Below, piece after piece: positions 1-9,045 of a stretch of 64,000 bases of DNA. Position 1 is the stretch's first letter, and each line of letters begins with the position of its first letter. The stretch is from the NCBI GenBank assembly GCA_045626925.1, contig JAZUQZ010000016.1:43413-107412 (forward strand), in the 5' to 3' direction. The position numbers and the translations under genes were made by a program. Origin of the DNA: Aphodoplasma sp045626925. Lineage in GTDB: Bacteria > Bacillota > Clostridia > UBA1381 > UMGS1253. Under the pieces are notes generated by a model that saw nothing but the letters and a program-made list of their open reading frames with translations, made no database searches and was not told the origin of the DNA.

Positions 1-66
1 AAATAACATTGTTTTTTGAAAAAACAAAAATCTTCAATCAAAACCGCTCCCCACACCACAAATTTT

Positions 67-1050
67 TTATATTGCACCCTTATAGGCTCCAACCTCGACA
101 CCGCTATAATACATTTTTAAAATATCCTCAAACGACATCCCCGTTGTTGCAAGGTAGTTTGCACCATATTGGCTCATACCGACGCCGTGTCCGTTACCTT
201 TTGTACGCATTGTAATATTTATTTCGTCATAAAAGAACTCTATATTTGTAGAGCGAAGTGAAAAAAGCGTCCGAAAATCGCTTGCCTTTATTGTAACTCC
301 ACCGCTTACAAGTGTTATTATACCCCCTGCGTCGCTACGATTTATCTGCTCGATAAGCTCGCCACTGTCCCACTTTGCGTCAGGATATTTTGAAAGGATT
401 TTTTCTTTATATTCCTTTACACTTATATAAAGCTCGCCGTCATATTTCGGCGAAAGTGTATCCCCCTCGCTTTTTACGCTTACAAGATATGGCACATCTC
501 CACCCCACACATCCTTTGCATTTTCTGTAAAACCACTGCTTGTCGAATGAAATACTGCGTTTACAAGCTTGCCGTCATATGTCATAACAATTCCCTTTGT
601 CTTTTCTGTGCACAAGGACACCTTTTGCCAATACAAATCAAAATCCTTGCCCCATTGGCTGCGGAGCTTGTCAGTCGAAACCCACGCCTTGCAATGTGCA
701 GGATTGTCACAACTCATTGCGCCCTTGTGCTCGGGCGGGGTGCCGTTTGCCTTGTAGCCTTGCATTCGCGTAAGGATATAGCTTCGGGCGGCCACTGCTT
801 GAGCTTTAAGCGCCTCCTCATGAAAGCTTGCAGGCATTTCAGCAGCAACAACGCCCTTTAAATACTCGCAAAAATCAATTTCCACAACCTCGCCTGTTGA
901 CGAAATATAGGTAGTAATTTTTTCTATTGGTTCTTTTGACGGTGCTATGAGAGGTGTTTGTGGCTTTGTTGAAAATATAATTACAATTATATATGGTATA
1001 AAAATTATTACAAAGATATAGAATAAAAAAACAAAAATCGTTTTTTTCAA
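67..1050 (-). CDS. spoIID: Stage II sporulation protein D (SpoIID), peptidoglycan lytic transglycosylase
   Basis: This 327-residue protein has one N-terminal membrane segment (about residues 4-27) and an extracytoplasmic SpoIID/LytB domain. In the family SpoIID works with SpoIIM and SpoIIP to digest peptidoglycan during forespore engulfment. The conserved block around AAEMP carries the presumed catalytic Glu71, followed by the ALKAQAVAARSY motif. A Cys114-x5-Cys120 pair lies where clostridial SpoIID proteins bind zinc. The C-terminal GNGHGVGMSQYGA motif is intact. It is the last gene of a four-gene minus-strand cluster whose upstream members are small unknown proteins. A second, soluble homologue lies at 18425-19990; the membrane anchor and Cys pair mark this one as the sporulation version. 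Confidence 0.9.
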   Translation of the reverse strand: MKKTIFVFLFYIFVIIFIPYIIVIIFSTKPQTPLIAPSKEPIEKITTYISSTGEVVEIDFCEYLKGVVAAEMPASFHEEALKAQAVAARSYILTRMQGYKANGTPPEHKGAMSCDNPAHCKAWVSTDKLRSQWGKDFDLYWQKVSLCTEKTKGIVMTYDGKLVNAVFHSTSSGFTENAKDVWGGDVPYLVSVKSEGDTLSPKYDGELYISVKEYKEKILSKYPDAKWDSGELIEQINRSDAGGIITLVSGGVTIKASDFRTLFSLRSTNIEFFYDEINITMRTKGNGHGVGMSQYGANYLATTGMSFEDILKMYYSGVEVGAYKGAI

Positions 1051-1089
1051 TTATATCGCCTCCTGTGTTTATTAAAACTTTTTATCAAG

Positions 1090-1425
1090 TCAAAAAGTCA
1101 AATCCTTGTCCGACAAAAATATATACCCAAGTGCAAGCAAAAGCGGAAGGTCAACCTCGTCCTTGTTTTGAAAAAGCAAAAATATAATGCACAAAAGAAT
1201 TATGTCATCCGGCTCATATTTGCCAAGTATTTTCCCATTTCCCAAAAGTGTGTCTTTTACACTGTGCTCCTTTGCGGGCTTTTGCATCACTTGGCTCAGC
1301 TTTTGCGCACCGATTCCATCACTGATATTCTTTTTTTCTTTTGCATCATAATGCTGATGCATTGGCACACCTGCATTTGGTGCATATACGCCCGAACTAT
1401 CAAATTTGTAGTGTTTTTTTTGCAT
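1090..1425 (-). CDS. Small conserved-looking protein with hydrophobic C-terminus, function unknown
   Basis: I do not recognise this 111-residue protein. The first two thirds are polar and Lys/His-rich. The last 40 residues hold two short hydrophobic stretches separated by an acidic NKDEVD linker, a pattern seen in small clostridial proteins that may sit at the membrane. I chose the ATG at 1425 because a GGAG lies nine bases upstream; the ATG at 1434 would touch that GGAG. It sits 39 bases before spoIID on the same strand, so co-transcription with spoIID is likely. A sporulation role would be inference from position only. Confidence 0.6.
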   Translation of the reverse strand: MQKKHYKFDSSGVYAPNAGVPMHQHYDAKEKKNISDGIGAQKLSQVMQKPAKEHSVKDTLLGNGKILGKYEPDDIILLCIIFLLFQNKDEVDLPLLLALGYIFLSDKDLTF

Positions 1426-1455
1426 ATATTTCATCTCCGTGTATCGTATTTTTGC

Positions 1456-1839
1456 TTACAAGACATCTTTCAAATCACCCAAAAGTGGCGCAAGCCGTAA
1501 AAGCGACAACAGCTTTATTGCAGTGTCAACGCTTTCGCTTCTTTCGCGTCTTATATACGGCTTTATAGCTTTTAACAGCGTGATGCGCGGGTCGTTTGTT
1601 TTGCTTATACTTTTATACGCATTTGCAATTTTCATAACACTTTCTATCGGTATATCACCCAAAGGCGCTATGGAATCATTTTGTTTATCTTTTTTAGGCT
1701 CATTATCCGCCTCGTCCGGCGACGAACCTGATACAAATGCGCCAAGCATTGACTCTATTGTTTGCGCTGCATCAGGTCGCTCCAAAAGCTCCTTTATCGC
1801 ATCAATTGCACCATTCATATCACTTGGCAAAATATTCAC
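1456..1839 (-). CDS. Small unknown protein, likely cotranslated with the upstream gene
   Basis: This 127-residue protein is unrecognised. It has an acidic, low-complexity middle (about residues 35-60) and a helical C-terminal half with an Arg-rich IRRERSES segment followed by LLSLLRLAPLL. The start is a GTG that overlaps the stop of the preceding gene in GTGA, which suggests translational coupling; an ATG seven codons later is the alternative. It is the second gene of the minus-strand cluster that ends with spoIID. The C-terminal block resembles small clostridial proteins of unknown function, from memory and not by search. Confidence 0.55.
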   Translation of the reverse strand: MNILPSDMNGAIDAIKELLERPDAAQTIESMLGAFVSGSSPDEADNEPKKDKQNDSIAPLGDIPIESVMKIANAYKSISKTNDPRITLLKAIKPYIRRERSESVDTAIKLLSLLRLAPLLGDLKDVL

Positions 1840-2126
1840 CTCTGCTTTTTATCTTTTTTTATTTTGTTTATAATGCCCGTTCCTTTTTTAAGCTCGTTGA
1901 GCTTTGATATGTCAAGGTTTTCGAGCTTTTGCTTTATCTGTTCAGGAGTCAGCGAGTTAAATAAATCAAGAACCTTTTGTTTGTCGATTCCATCAAGGTG
2001 TTTTTTTAGATTTGCACTTTCTTCTTCTGATATGCCTTTGAGTTTGTCAATGCCTTTTTGCAGGGCATCTGCATTTATAGATGATAATATTTTGTCGGCT
2101 TTGCCTGTTTGGTCTTTTTTATTCAT
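1836..2126 (-). CDS. Small Lys-rich helical protein, function unknown
   Basis: This 96-residue protein is highly charged and predicted helical, with no membrane segment. I start it at the ATG at 2126 because GGAGGCG lies just upstream at normal spacing; a longer reading from 2174 has no such site. It is the first gene of the minus-strand cluster 2126 to 67 that ends with spoIID, and its stop overlaps the next start. Its KLKGISEEE and LTPEQIKQKLENLD segments look like helical hairpins. No function can be assigned. Confidence 0.55.
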   Translation of the reverse strand: MNKKDQTGKADKILSSINADALQKGIDKLKGISEEESANLKKHLDGIDKQKVLDLFNSLTPEQIKQKLENLDISKLNELKKGTGIINKIKKDKKQR

Positions 2127-2235
2127 AAAAATAGACGCCTCCGATTTTATTTTATATAATATTATATGCGTCATATTTTCTCTAAATGCGTGTCCGATAG
2201 TAGTGATTTGTAATTATATATTAATATAAAAACAC

Positions 2236-2263
2236 TTTACTTTGGCATAAAGTATGGTATAAT
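2236..2263 (+). promoter_or_regulatory. Predicted sigma-A promoter of the SLH gene at 2351
   Basis: A perfect TATAAT (2258-2263) is preceded by TGG, giving an extended -10. A TTTACT -35 lies 16 bases upstream. The predicted start leaves a leader of about 80 bases before the ATG at 2351, which has a GGGAGG ribosome site. Confidence 0.6.
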
Positions 2264-2350
2264 AAAAACAGAAGTTAATGCATATCGCTTTTAATTTTTA
2301 ATGAGTGAGACTTTTAATCAAAACTATTTACATATAAGGGAGGAACGATA

Positions 2351-4168
2351 ATGAAAAAAATAATTGCTTTTGTAACAGTGTGTATGCTTATGCTCACAAT
2401 GTGCACAACATCACTTGCAGCAAGCTTCTCTGACCTTAATGGTTCAAAGTGGGATTGGGCTCGTGATACAATTGTTGAGCTTGCGGACAAGGGTATTGTA
2501 AAGGGTTATTCCGATGGCACATATCTGCCTTCGAACAGCATTACAAACCAGGAAGCATTCACCCTTTTTGCACGAACAATTGGTGTAAATGACGATATCA
2601 ATAAAGACGCGGTCGATGCCGCACAGTCGCTTTATGCCGATGTTGCTGAAAAATATAACACATATGCAGTAAAAGAGCTTTGTTATATGCTTTACAGAGG
2701 CATATTTACAGAAGATGAGCTTGGTACATATTTGAGTGAAGCAACAAAGGACCAGCCTATGAAGCGTCACGAAGCTGCTATTCTTATAACGAAGATTATG
2801 GGCGGCGAAAAGGAAGTGCAAAACACAGTTATATATGTGTTTGACTATACGGACGCTGATGAAATCCCGGCCGCTTCAAAGGGATATATCGATTTTGTAA
2901 GAAAAAAGGGCATAATGCAAGGTATGGAGGACAACACTTTCTCGCCTAATACAAGCGTTACACGCGCCCAGGTTGCAATTATGCTTAAAAAGACAATGGC
3001 AGTTATGAATATGTCGACTGCAAGCGGCACTATTACAAGCATTGATGCTTCTGATGAAAGTTTTGTAGTAAATTCAAAAACATATACTCTTTCGGAAGAA
3101 ACTAAGATAAACCTTGATGGAAAGCACGCATCGTTTGACGATTTAGTTGTTGGTCAATCGGTAATTATTACCGAGTCTGTAAATGGCTTGTGGGCGGTTG
3201 ATGCGGCAAATGGTGAATTTGTTAATAATGCAATAGAAGTAATCTTTACAGGTACACATACAACCTCAGAGGGAACATTTATAAAAGGTTTTGACCGCAA
3301 TCTTGGGGCATCGACTGTAAAGGAGTATTTGCTTGCGGAGAAGGTTTCGTACACATATGAGGGCAAAACATCAAAACTTTCGGACCTAAAGGCAAACGAC
3401 AGACTATACATCACGCTTTCCGGTGGCGTTGTTACTGCAGTAGAAGCAGAACCAAAGTATAGAAATGTCACAGATGCACGCATTGTTGAAATTATTCTAG
3501 AGCCTGCACCGGCGCTTAAGATTACACACGCAAGCTCACTTTATGACCAGAAAACATACGAAGCAAGCACTAATGTTTCGGTTTTGAAAAATAGCAGAAA
3601 AGCAACACTTAGAGATATATTGCCCGGCGATGTTGTGGAGATGAAGCTTGAATATGACACAATAATTTCTATTAACGCTTCGTCAAAGACAAGCTCGACA
3701 GACGGCGTTATTGAGGAAATTTTGATTGGTCAAAATAACTCATCTGTAAAAATCAATGACAACGGAAAAACAACATCATATGCAATTACACGCGATACAG
3801 AGATTGTTGTTGACGGTTTGGCAGCGACAATTTATGACCTTCGCCTTGGCTATTCTGTTGATGTAAAACTCGAGAGCAACGCAGTAACAAAGATTACAGT
3901 TCGCTCGGTTGCACAGGCAAAATCTGTTACAGGAACGGTTGTGCTTGTAAATGTGTCGCTTGGTTTTATAAACCTTGAGGTTATAGATGCAAGCGGAAAT
4001 GTTACAACACAACAAGTATTCGTGAAGAAAGGCGCATCAATTATTGGAAGCACAAGCGCTTCACGAAAGACGCTATCAGACATTGATGTCGGTGACTCGC
4101 TTATGATTACAGGCGAAGTAAAGATGGGCGCATTTGAAGCAAATACAGTTATACTACTCGAAAACTAA
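2351..4168 (+). CDS. SLH-domain secreted surface protein with repeated beta modules
   Basis: This 605-residue exported protein is probably held on the cell wall by S-layer homology domains. It has a signal peptide (residues 1-24). Three SLH-like units follow at about 26-78, 85-150 and 167-220; the first and third show the GI(V/M)xGxxDxTFxP type signature and the second is degenerate. The rest, about 225-605, is four or five copies of a module of roughly 70-75 residues, each with a central hydroxylated beta strand and a conserved L.D...GD element. Similar modules appear in the SLH proteins at 55210 and 58238. It has its own promoter and a strong terminator, so it is monocistronic. The ligand or enzymatic role, if any, is unknown. 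Confidence 0.85.
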   Translation: MKKIIAFVTVCMLMLTMCTTSLAASFSDLNGSKWDWARDTIVELADKGIVKGYSDGTYLPSNSITNQEAFTLFARTIGVNDDINKDAVDAAQSLYADVAEKYNTYAVKELCYMLYRGIFTEDELGTYLSEATKDQPMKRHEAAILITKIMGGEKEVQNTVIYVFDYTDADEIPAASKGYIDFVRKKGIMQGMEDNTFSPNTSVTRAQVAIMLKKTMAVMNMSTASGTITSIDASDESFVVNSKTYTLSEETKINLDGKHASFDDLVVGQSVIITESVNGLWAVDAANGEFVNNAIEVIFTGTHTTSEGTFIKGFDRNLGASTVKEYLLAEKVSYTYEGKTSKLSDLKANDRLYITLSGGVVTAVEAEPKYRNVTDARIVEIILEPAPALKITHASSLYDQKTYEASTNVSVLKNSRKATLRDILPGDVVEMKLEYDTIISINASSKTSSTDGVIEEILIGQNNSSVKINDNGKTTSYAITRDTEIVVDGLAATIYDLRLGYSVDVKLESNAVTKITVRSVAQAKSVTGTVVLVNVSLGFINLEVIDASGNVTTQQVFVKKGASIIGSTSASRKTLSDIDVGDSLMITGEVKMGAFEANTVILLEN

Positions 4169-4180
4169 TAATAAAAAATA

Positions 4181-4213
4181 AAAAGCGGTCAGCATATGCT
4201 GACCGCTTTTTTT
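4181..4213. terminator. Bidirectional intrinsic terminator
   Basis: Positions 4181-4210 form a perfect palindrome of two 15-base arms (core GCGGTCAGCAT) flanked by A and T runs on either side. It lies between the convergent SLH gene and mnmG, so it can stop transcription in both directions. Confidence 0.9.
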
Positions 4214-4222
4214 ATCTAAAAT

Positions 4223-6082
4223 TTATTTTCCAAGGTGTATCATCAATACCGTTATATCAGCAGGCGAAACGCCCGAAATACGCGACGCTTGGCCAAGTGT
4301 GTGTGGTCTGACCTCAATAAGCTTTTGGCGTGCCTCATCGCGAAGACCATACACATCATCATAATTTATATCATCAGGAAGTCTCTTATTCTCAAGCTTT
4401 TTCATATGCTCCGCCGCACTAATCTGCTTTTGAATATATCCTTCATATTTTATAAGAATTTCTGCCTGCTTTGCAATCTCGCGTGAAAGCTCGCTTCTTG
4501 TTGTATCAATAGGCGATAAAACATCATAATCAAGCTCCGGTCTGCGAATAAGCTCAGCAAGCTTTATCCCCGTTTTAATCGGCGTAGAATTATATTTTTC
4601 AAGCAGTGGATTTGCCACTGATGGAGAAATATTTATGCTCCAAAGCCGCTCAACCTCATCATTTATTTTCTTCTGCTTTTCAATAAATCGCTCATAACGC
4701 TCCTCGCTTATCAAACCAACTTTATGCCCAATCGGCGTAAGTCGCGCATCGGCATTATCCTGTCGCAACAAAAGCCTGTACTCCGAACGCGAGGTCATCA
4801 TTCTGTACGGCTCATTTGTACCCTTTGTAACAAGGTCATCAATAAGCGTGCCGATATAACTCTCCGCGCGTCCAAGCACAACCGCCTCTTTATTTAAAAG
4901 CTTGTGCGCTGCGTTGATTCCGGCCATAAGTCCTTGTGCGGCAGCCTCCTCATATCCGCTCGTACCATTAAACTGTCCCGCTCCAAAAAGTCCGCTTATT
5001 TTCTTAAATTCAAGTGACGGCTTTAGCTGGAGTGTATCAATACAATCATATTCAATCGCATATGCACTTCTCATAATTTTTACATTCTCAAGCCCCTTGA
5101 TACTTTGCAGCATCTCAAGTTGCACATCCTCCGGCAAGCTTGTCGAAAGGCCCTGGACATACATTTCCTCCGTGTTAAGTCCCATAGGCTCTATAAAAAC
5201 CTGATGACGCGATTTTTCCGCAAAACGCACAATTTTTGTCTCAATTGATGGGCAATATCTTGGTCCAACACCTGTTATCGCACCGGAATACATAGGCGCA
5301 CGATGAAGATTGTTGCGTATTATTTCGTGTGTCTTTTCATTTGTATATGTCAAATAGCACACTTCTTTGTTTTCAAGCATGCCCTGTGTTTCAAATGAAA
5401 ACGGAGTTATTTCGTCGTCACCGCGTTCTTCTTCCATCACAGAAAAGTCCACACTGCTTCTTAATACTCTTGCGGGTGTGCCTGTTTTAAAACGAAGCAT
5501 CTCTACCCCAAGTCGTTTTAGAGAGTTTGAAAGCTCTGTCGCAGCAAACATACCATCGGGTCCTGATTCGCGTGCATATTCGCCAATAAGCGTTTTGCCA
5601 CCAAGAAATGTCCCGGTACACACGATAATCGTACGCGCGCCATATTTTGCCCCCGTAGCAGTTACAACGCCACATACTGCATCATTTTCAACTAATATAT
5701 CAACAATTTCTGCCTGTTTTATATCAAGCCCATCTACAAGCTCAAGTGCATGTTTCATTTCAATTTGATATGCTCTTCTGTCAATTTGAGCGCGCAAAGA
5801 ATAGACCGCAGGACCTTTTGTGCGATTTAGTATTTTTGACTGTATAAAGGTTTTGTCCGCAATTTTACCCATTTCACCACCAAGCGCGTCAATCTCGCGC
5901 ACAAGGTGTCCCTTTGCCGTACCTCCTATACACGGATTGCACGGAAGGTTTGCAATCGCATCAAGGTTTGTCGCGAACATAATGGTTTTCATACCAAGTC
6001 GTGCCGCAGCAAACGCTGCTTCACATCCGGCGTGACCGCCACCTATTACAACCACATCATAGCTTGTATCAAACTTTTGCAT
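4223..6082 (-). CDS. mnmG: tRNA uridine-5-carboxymethylaminomethyl modification enzyme MnmG (GidA)
   Basis: MnmG with MnmE installs the carboxymethylaminomethyl group on the wobble U34 of several tRNAs, using FAD and methylene-tetrahydrofolate. The 619-residue protein matches the family's usual length. It has the N-terminal FAD-binding GGGHAGCEAA motif and the CNPCIGGTAKGHLVREIDALGG block with the conserved cysteines. I use the ATG at 6082 because a GGAG lies eight bases before it; the ATG at 6094 has no ribosome site. It follows the SulP gene with a 23-base gap, so it is probably read through from it. mnmE is not in the window. Confidence 0.95.
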   Translation of the reverse strand: MQKFDTSYDVVVIGGGHAGCEAAFAAARLGMKTIMFATNLDAIANLPCNPCIGGTAKGHLVREIDALGGEMGKIADKTFIQSKILNRTKGPAVYSLRAQIDRRAYQIEMKHALELVDGLDIKQAEIVDILVENDAVCGVVTATGAKYGARTIIVCTGTFLGGKTLIGEYARESGPDGMFAATELSNSLKRLGVEMLRFKTGTPARVLRSSVDFSVMEEERGDDEITPFSFETQGMLENKEVCYLTYTNEKTHEIIRNNLHRAPMYSGAITGVGPRYCPSIETKIVRFAEKSRHQVFIEPMGLNTEEMYVQGLSTSLPEDVQLEMLQSIKGLENVKIMRSAYAIEYDCIDTLQLKPSLEFKKISGLFGAGQFNGTSGYEEAAAQGLMAGINAAHKLLNKEAVVLGRAESYIGTLIDDLVTKGTNEPYRMMTSRSEYRLLLRQDNADARLTPIGHKVGLISEERYERFIEKQKKINDEVERLWSINISPSVANPLLEKYNSTPIKTGIKLAELIRRPELDYDVLSPIDTTRSELSREIAKQAEILIKYEGYIQKQISAAEHMKKLENKRLPDDINYDDVYGLRDEARQKLIEVRPHTLGQASRISGVSPADITVLMIHLGK

Positions 6083-6105
6083 AAATATCTCCATTTTATA
6101 TATTA

Positions 6106-7737
6106 TTATCCAACGATTGCTCTCGCCATATCAAGTGCTTCATCAATGTTTTCCGGGAAATATTGCTCGCCCACTTGCTCATAAAACTTTGATTTTTTTA
6201 TAACTGACATCGGCTGTTCATTGACATGCGAGAATAAGACGATTATGCCCTTATCTTGCAAGCTTTTATATATCATCTTAAGCGAGCGAAGCGCCGAAAT
6301 ATCAAGCATCGGAATGCTTCTCATTCTTAATATCACAACCTTTATGCCCTCTTCGGCAGAAATGGACGAAATCCTATCCGTTGTAGCAAAGAACATCGGC
6401 CCGTCAATTTCAAAAACACAGGTGTTTTGTGGGATAGCCTTCATTCTTTCATTATCCTCTGATGCTTCATCCCACGAGCGCACCTTTGCAACATCGCTCA
6501 TACGCTTTAAAAACAGTACCATTGTCAACAACAGTCCAATTTCGATTGCAACAACCAAATCGAATACTACTGTCAAAACAAATGTCAGAATTAAAACTGC
6601 TATATCGCTTTTCGGTGCAGCTTTGCAAATGTATGCAAACTGTCGCCACTCGCTCATATTATATGCAACCATAAACAAAATTGCGGCAATTACGGGCATT
6701 GGAATCCATGCGGCATATGGCATTAAAACAACAAGTATAAGCAATAGTACAACTGCGTGAACTATGCCGGCAATCGGCGTCTTGCCACCATTGTTTACAT
6801 TTGCCGCTGTGCGCGCAATCGCACCTGTTGCAGGTATTCCGCCAAAAAGTCCCGAACAAATATTACCCATACCTTGTGCAACAAGCTCTGTATTTGAATT
6901 GTGCTTATCATTTATCATCCCATCAGATACTACGCATGACAAAAGTGACTCAATCCCTGCCAAAATTGCAATCGTAAATGCACTCGGCAAGAGTTGTTTT
7001 ATAATAGCCAAATCAAATGTCGGCACAGACGGCATAGGAAGTACGCGCGAAATCGTATATAAATCGCCGATTGTATTAACATTTAGCTTAAATGCTTTTA
7101 CAACGACTATACCAAGCAAAACAACAATAAGAGAGCCCGGTATTTTTTTGCTGATTTTTGGCCATATAATCAAAATTGCAAGTGCACCCAAACCGACAAG
7201 CACACTTTGGATATTTATTGTTTGAATTGAATGAAAAACTGCCTCAAGCTTTTCCATAGTTTCGACTGCATTTGTTCCTGCAGGGAATGTAAGGCCTAAA
7301 AAGTCCTTTAACTGACCAATTACAATCGTAAGCGCTATACCCGATGTAAATCCCGTCGTAATTGTATATGGTATGTATTTTATAAGCGAACCAACCTTGC
7401 AAAAGCCCATAACAATCAATATGATACCCGCCATTATAGTAGCTACTACAAGACCGCCTGTGCCGAACTGGGCAACTATTCCTGCAACAATCGTTGCAAA
7501 TGCAGCGGTAGGTCCCGATATATTTACGCGGCTCCCACCAAAAAACGAAATTACAAGTCCTGCTATGATAGCAGTATAAAGGCCTTTTTCCGGCGAAACG
7601 CCGGATGCAATTGCAAGTGCAATTGATAATGGTAATGCGATGATTGCAACGATAAGTCCTGAAACCAAATCGTCAATTAACAGTTTTTTGTTATAATCCT
7701 TAATTATTGTAAAAAGTTTTGGCTCAAATGTCTTCAT
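6106..7737 (-). CDS. SulP-family (SLC26-type) inorganic anion transporter
   Basis: This 543-residue membrane protein has the usual SulP layout: a short cytoplasmic N-terminus, a transmembrane core of about 10-14 segments starting with the DLVSGLIVAIIALPLSIA signature, and a C-terminal STAS domain from about residue 440. Family members move sulfate, bicarbonate or other anions with protons or sodium; the substrate cannot be read from the sequence. The ATG at 7737 is well supported because the first conserved block begins immediately after it and an in-frame TAA lies two codons upstream. Its Shine-Dalgarno is unusually far away, see the hairpin entry. mnmG follows on the same strand. Confidence 0.9.
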   Translation of the reverse strand: MKTFEPKLFTIIKDYNKKLLIDDLVSGLIVAIIALPLSIALAIASGVSPEKGLYTAIIAGLVISFFGGSRVNISGPTAAFATIVAGIVAQFGTGGLVVATIMAGIILIVMGFCKVGSLIKYIPYTITTGFTSGIALTIVIGQLKDFLGLTFPAGTNAVETMEKLEAVFHSIQTINIQSVLVGLGALAILIIWPKISKKIPGSLIVVLLGIVVVKAFKLNVNTIGDLYTISRVLPMPSVPTFDLAIIKQLLPSAFTIAILAGIESLLSCVVSDGMINDKHNSNTELVAQGMGNICSGLFGGIPATGAIARTAANVNNGGKTPIAGIVHAVVLLLILVVLMPYAAWIPMPVIAAILFMVAYNMSEWRQFAYICKAAPKSDIAVLILTFVLTVVFDLVVAIEIGLLLTMVLFLKRMSDVAKVRSWDEASEDNERMKAIPQNTCVFEIDGPMFFATTDRISSISAEEGIKVVILRMRSIPMLDISALRSLKMIYKSLQDKGIIVLFSHVNEQPMSVIKKSKFYEQVGEQYFPENIDEALDMARAIVG

Positions 7738-7772
7738 ATTTTATGCAGACTATGTCTGCACACTCCCCTCCT
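7738..7772 (-). promoter_or_regulatory. Ribosome binding site separated from the SulP start by a perfect hairpin
   Basis: Read on the minus strand, a strong AGGAGGGGAG is followed by TG, then the perfect hairpin TGCAGAC-ATA-GTCTGCA (7743-7759), then TAAAAT and the ATG. The linear spacing from GGAG to ATG is 25 bases, too long for normal initiation. If the 17-base hairpin is folded, the effective spacing becomes eight bases. The palindrome could instead be a protein operator. Confidence 0.55.
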
Positions 7773-7897
7773 ATAAAAAATTCCACATTTCATTCTATCA
7801 TATATTAACATTTTGTCAATCTATTTAATAAGCCTTGATATGCTCTCGCTCTTTGCGATGTATTCATTTCGCTTTTCTCTTTCTTTTTTACACAAAG

Positions 7898-8980
7898 CTA
7901 TGCAGCACTTTTGCTTGCGCCTGTTTTATAGTCTATAATTATACCCGGCTGCACATTATAACAATACACACAAAACGATATGCCCGCTCCGTTATCCTCG
8001 ACAGAATAGGCCTCCATAAGCACACCGTCTGCCACAAGATTGTCCCCAATAAACACCGGCGTAACACGATACATAACATTATTTCCCGTATTGTCTATAT
8101 AATCATCGACCATATTTTCATAAACAAGCATACCATCGACATTCATATATCTCGTGCCTGTAATAAGATTTCTCTTGTTTGCATTTTCTCCTGTAAGCTG
8201 AAAACCTATAAGATGACACCTGTTATATAAGTATCTGCCGTCTACATTGTCGTATGCTTTATTTATCCAACCGGTCGGCTTTACCGAGCTGATACTTTCA
8301 CGCTTTTCTGTCGGCATAAGCTCTTTATTTATTGACGCCATCGCCACATCACACCTGCCAAGCTCATCAAGCGTGCTATAATACTCAAAGGCAGCATCTA
8401 TTATTTCATACTCCTTAAAAAATGGCTTGTTATTATTTATTTTTACAGACGCCCGGCCATCATAGCCATCGAGCATATTTACCAAGCGCTGATATTCATC
8501 ATCTTCAAAAGTGTTTCTTACAATATAAACTGTTTGTGTTGCACCATTGTAGCCAACACCAAGGTTAAACCCTTCAGCAATAAATCTTATTGGCAGCATT
8601 GTTCTTTCATTTATAATAGTCGGCGCTACATCAAGAGTTTTTGCGCGATTATTAAGATATGCCGTTTTGCTACCGATTGCTAGTTTTATTGTATCGTTTT
8701 TCATCTTTAGTGTCGTTGTATCTGTATCATCATCCCACAAAACATCACCGCCAAATGCTTCAATAATCGCCCGTATAGGCACCAATGTCCTGTCATTTAC
8801 AATCACGGGCGTTGTCGCTCTGCCGGCATCTACTTCGCTTGTTTGGCCGTTTATTTTCATCATTTTATTATTTATCTGAAGACTTACAACAACATCTGAC
8901 GGTGAACTATGCACACATTTAAAAGAAAATGGTATGCACAGTATTATCGCTATGGCAAAAATCGATATTATCTTTTTCAT
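7898..8980 (-). CDS. Secreted DNA/RNA non-specific endonuclease with N-terminal copper-amine-oxidase-like domain
   Basis: This 360-residue protein has a signal peptide (residues 1-24), then a copper amine oxidase N-domain-like unit (about 30-155, with the paired VNDRTLVPIRAIIEAFGG and INERTMLPIRFIAE repeats), then a beta-beta-alpha-metal nuclease domain of the EndA/Endonuclease_NS_2 type (about 185-345). His256 in NRCHLIG is the expected general base and Asn271 in NKRNLITGT the metal-binding Asn. It probably degrades external nucleic acid at the cell surface. I use the ATG at 8980 because GGGGG lies nine bases upstream; an ATG at 8989 touches that G run. It appears to be a single gene. Confidence 0.85.
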   Translation of the reverse strand: MKKIISIFAIAIILCIPFSFKCVHSSPSDVVVSLQINNKMMKINGQTSEVDAGRATTPVIVNDRTLVPIRAIIEAFGGDVLWDDDTDTTTLKMKNDTIKLAIGSKTAYLNNRAKTLDVAPTIINERTMLPIRFIAEGFNLGVGYNGATQTVYIVRNTFEDDEYQRLVNMLDGYDGRASVKINNNKPFFKEYEIIDAAFEYYSTLDELGRCDVAMASINKELMPTEKRESISSVKPTGWINKAYDNVDGRYLYNRCHLIGFQLTGENANKRNLITGTRYMNVDGMLVYENMVDDYIDNTGNNVMYRVTPVFIGDNLVADGVLMEAYSVEDNGAGISFCVYCYNVQPGIIIDYKTGASKSAA

Positions 8981-9045
8981 GTAAAACATCCCCCTATAAA
9001 TAAAATTAAACAGATACAAAATAGTCCATGTATCTGTTTTGATTT

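Noticed and set aside
5367..5768. A 133-codon plus-strand open frame inside mnmG
   Set aside because: mnmG is certain on the other strand; the frame is a shadow of its codon pattern.
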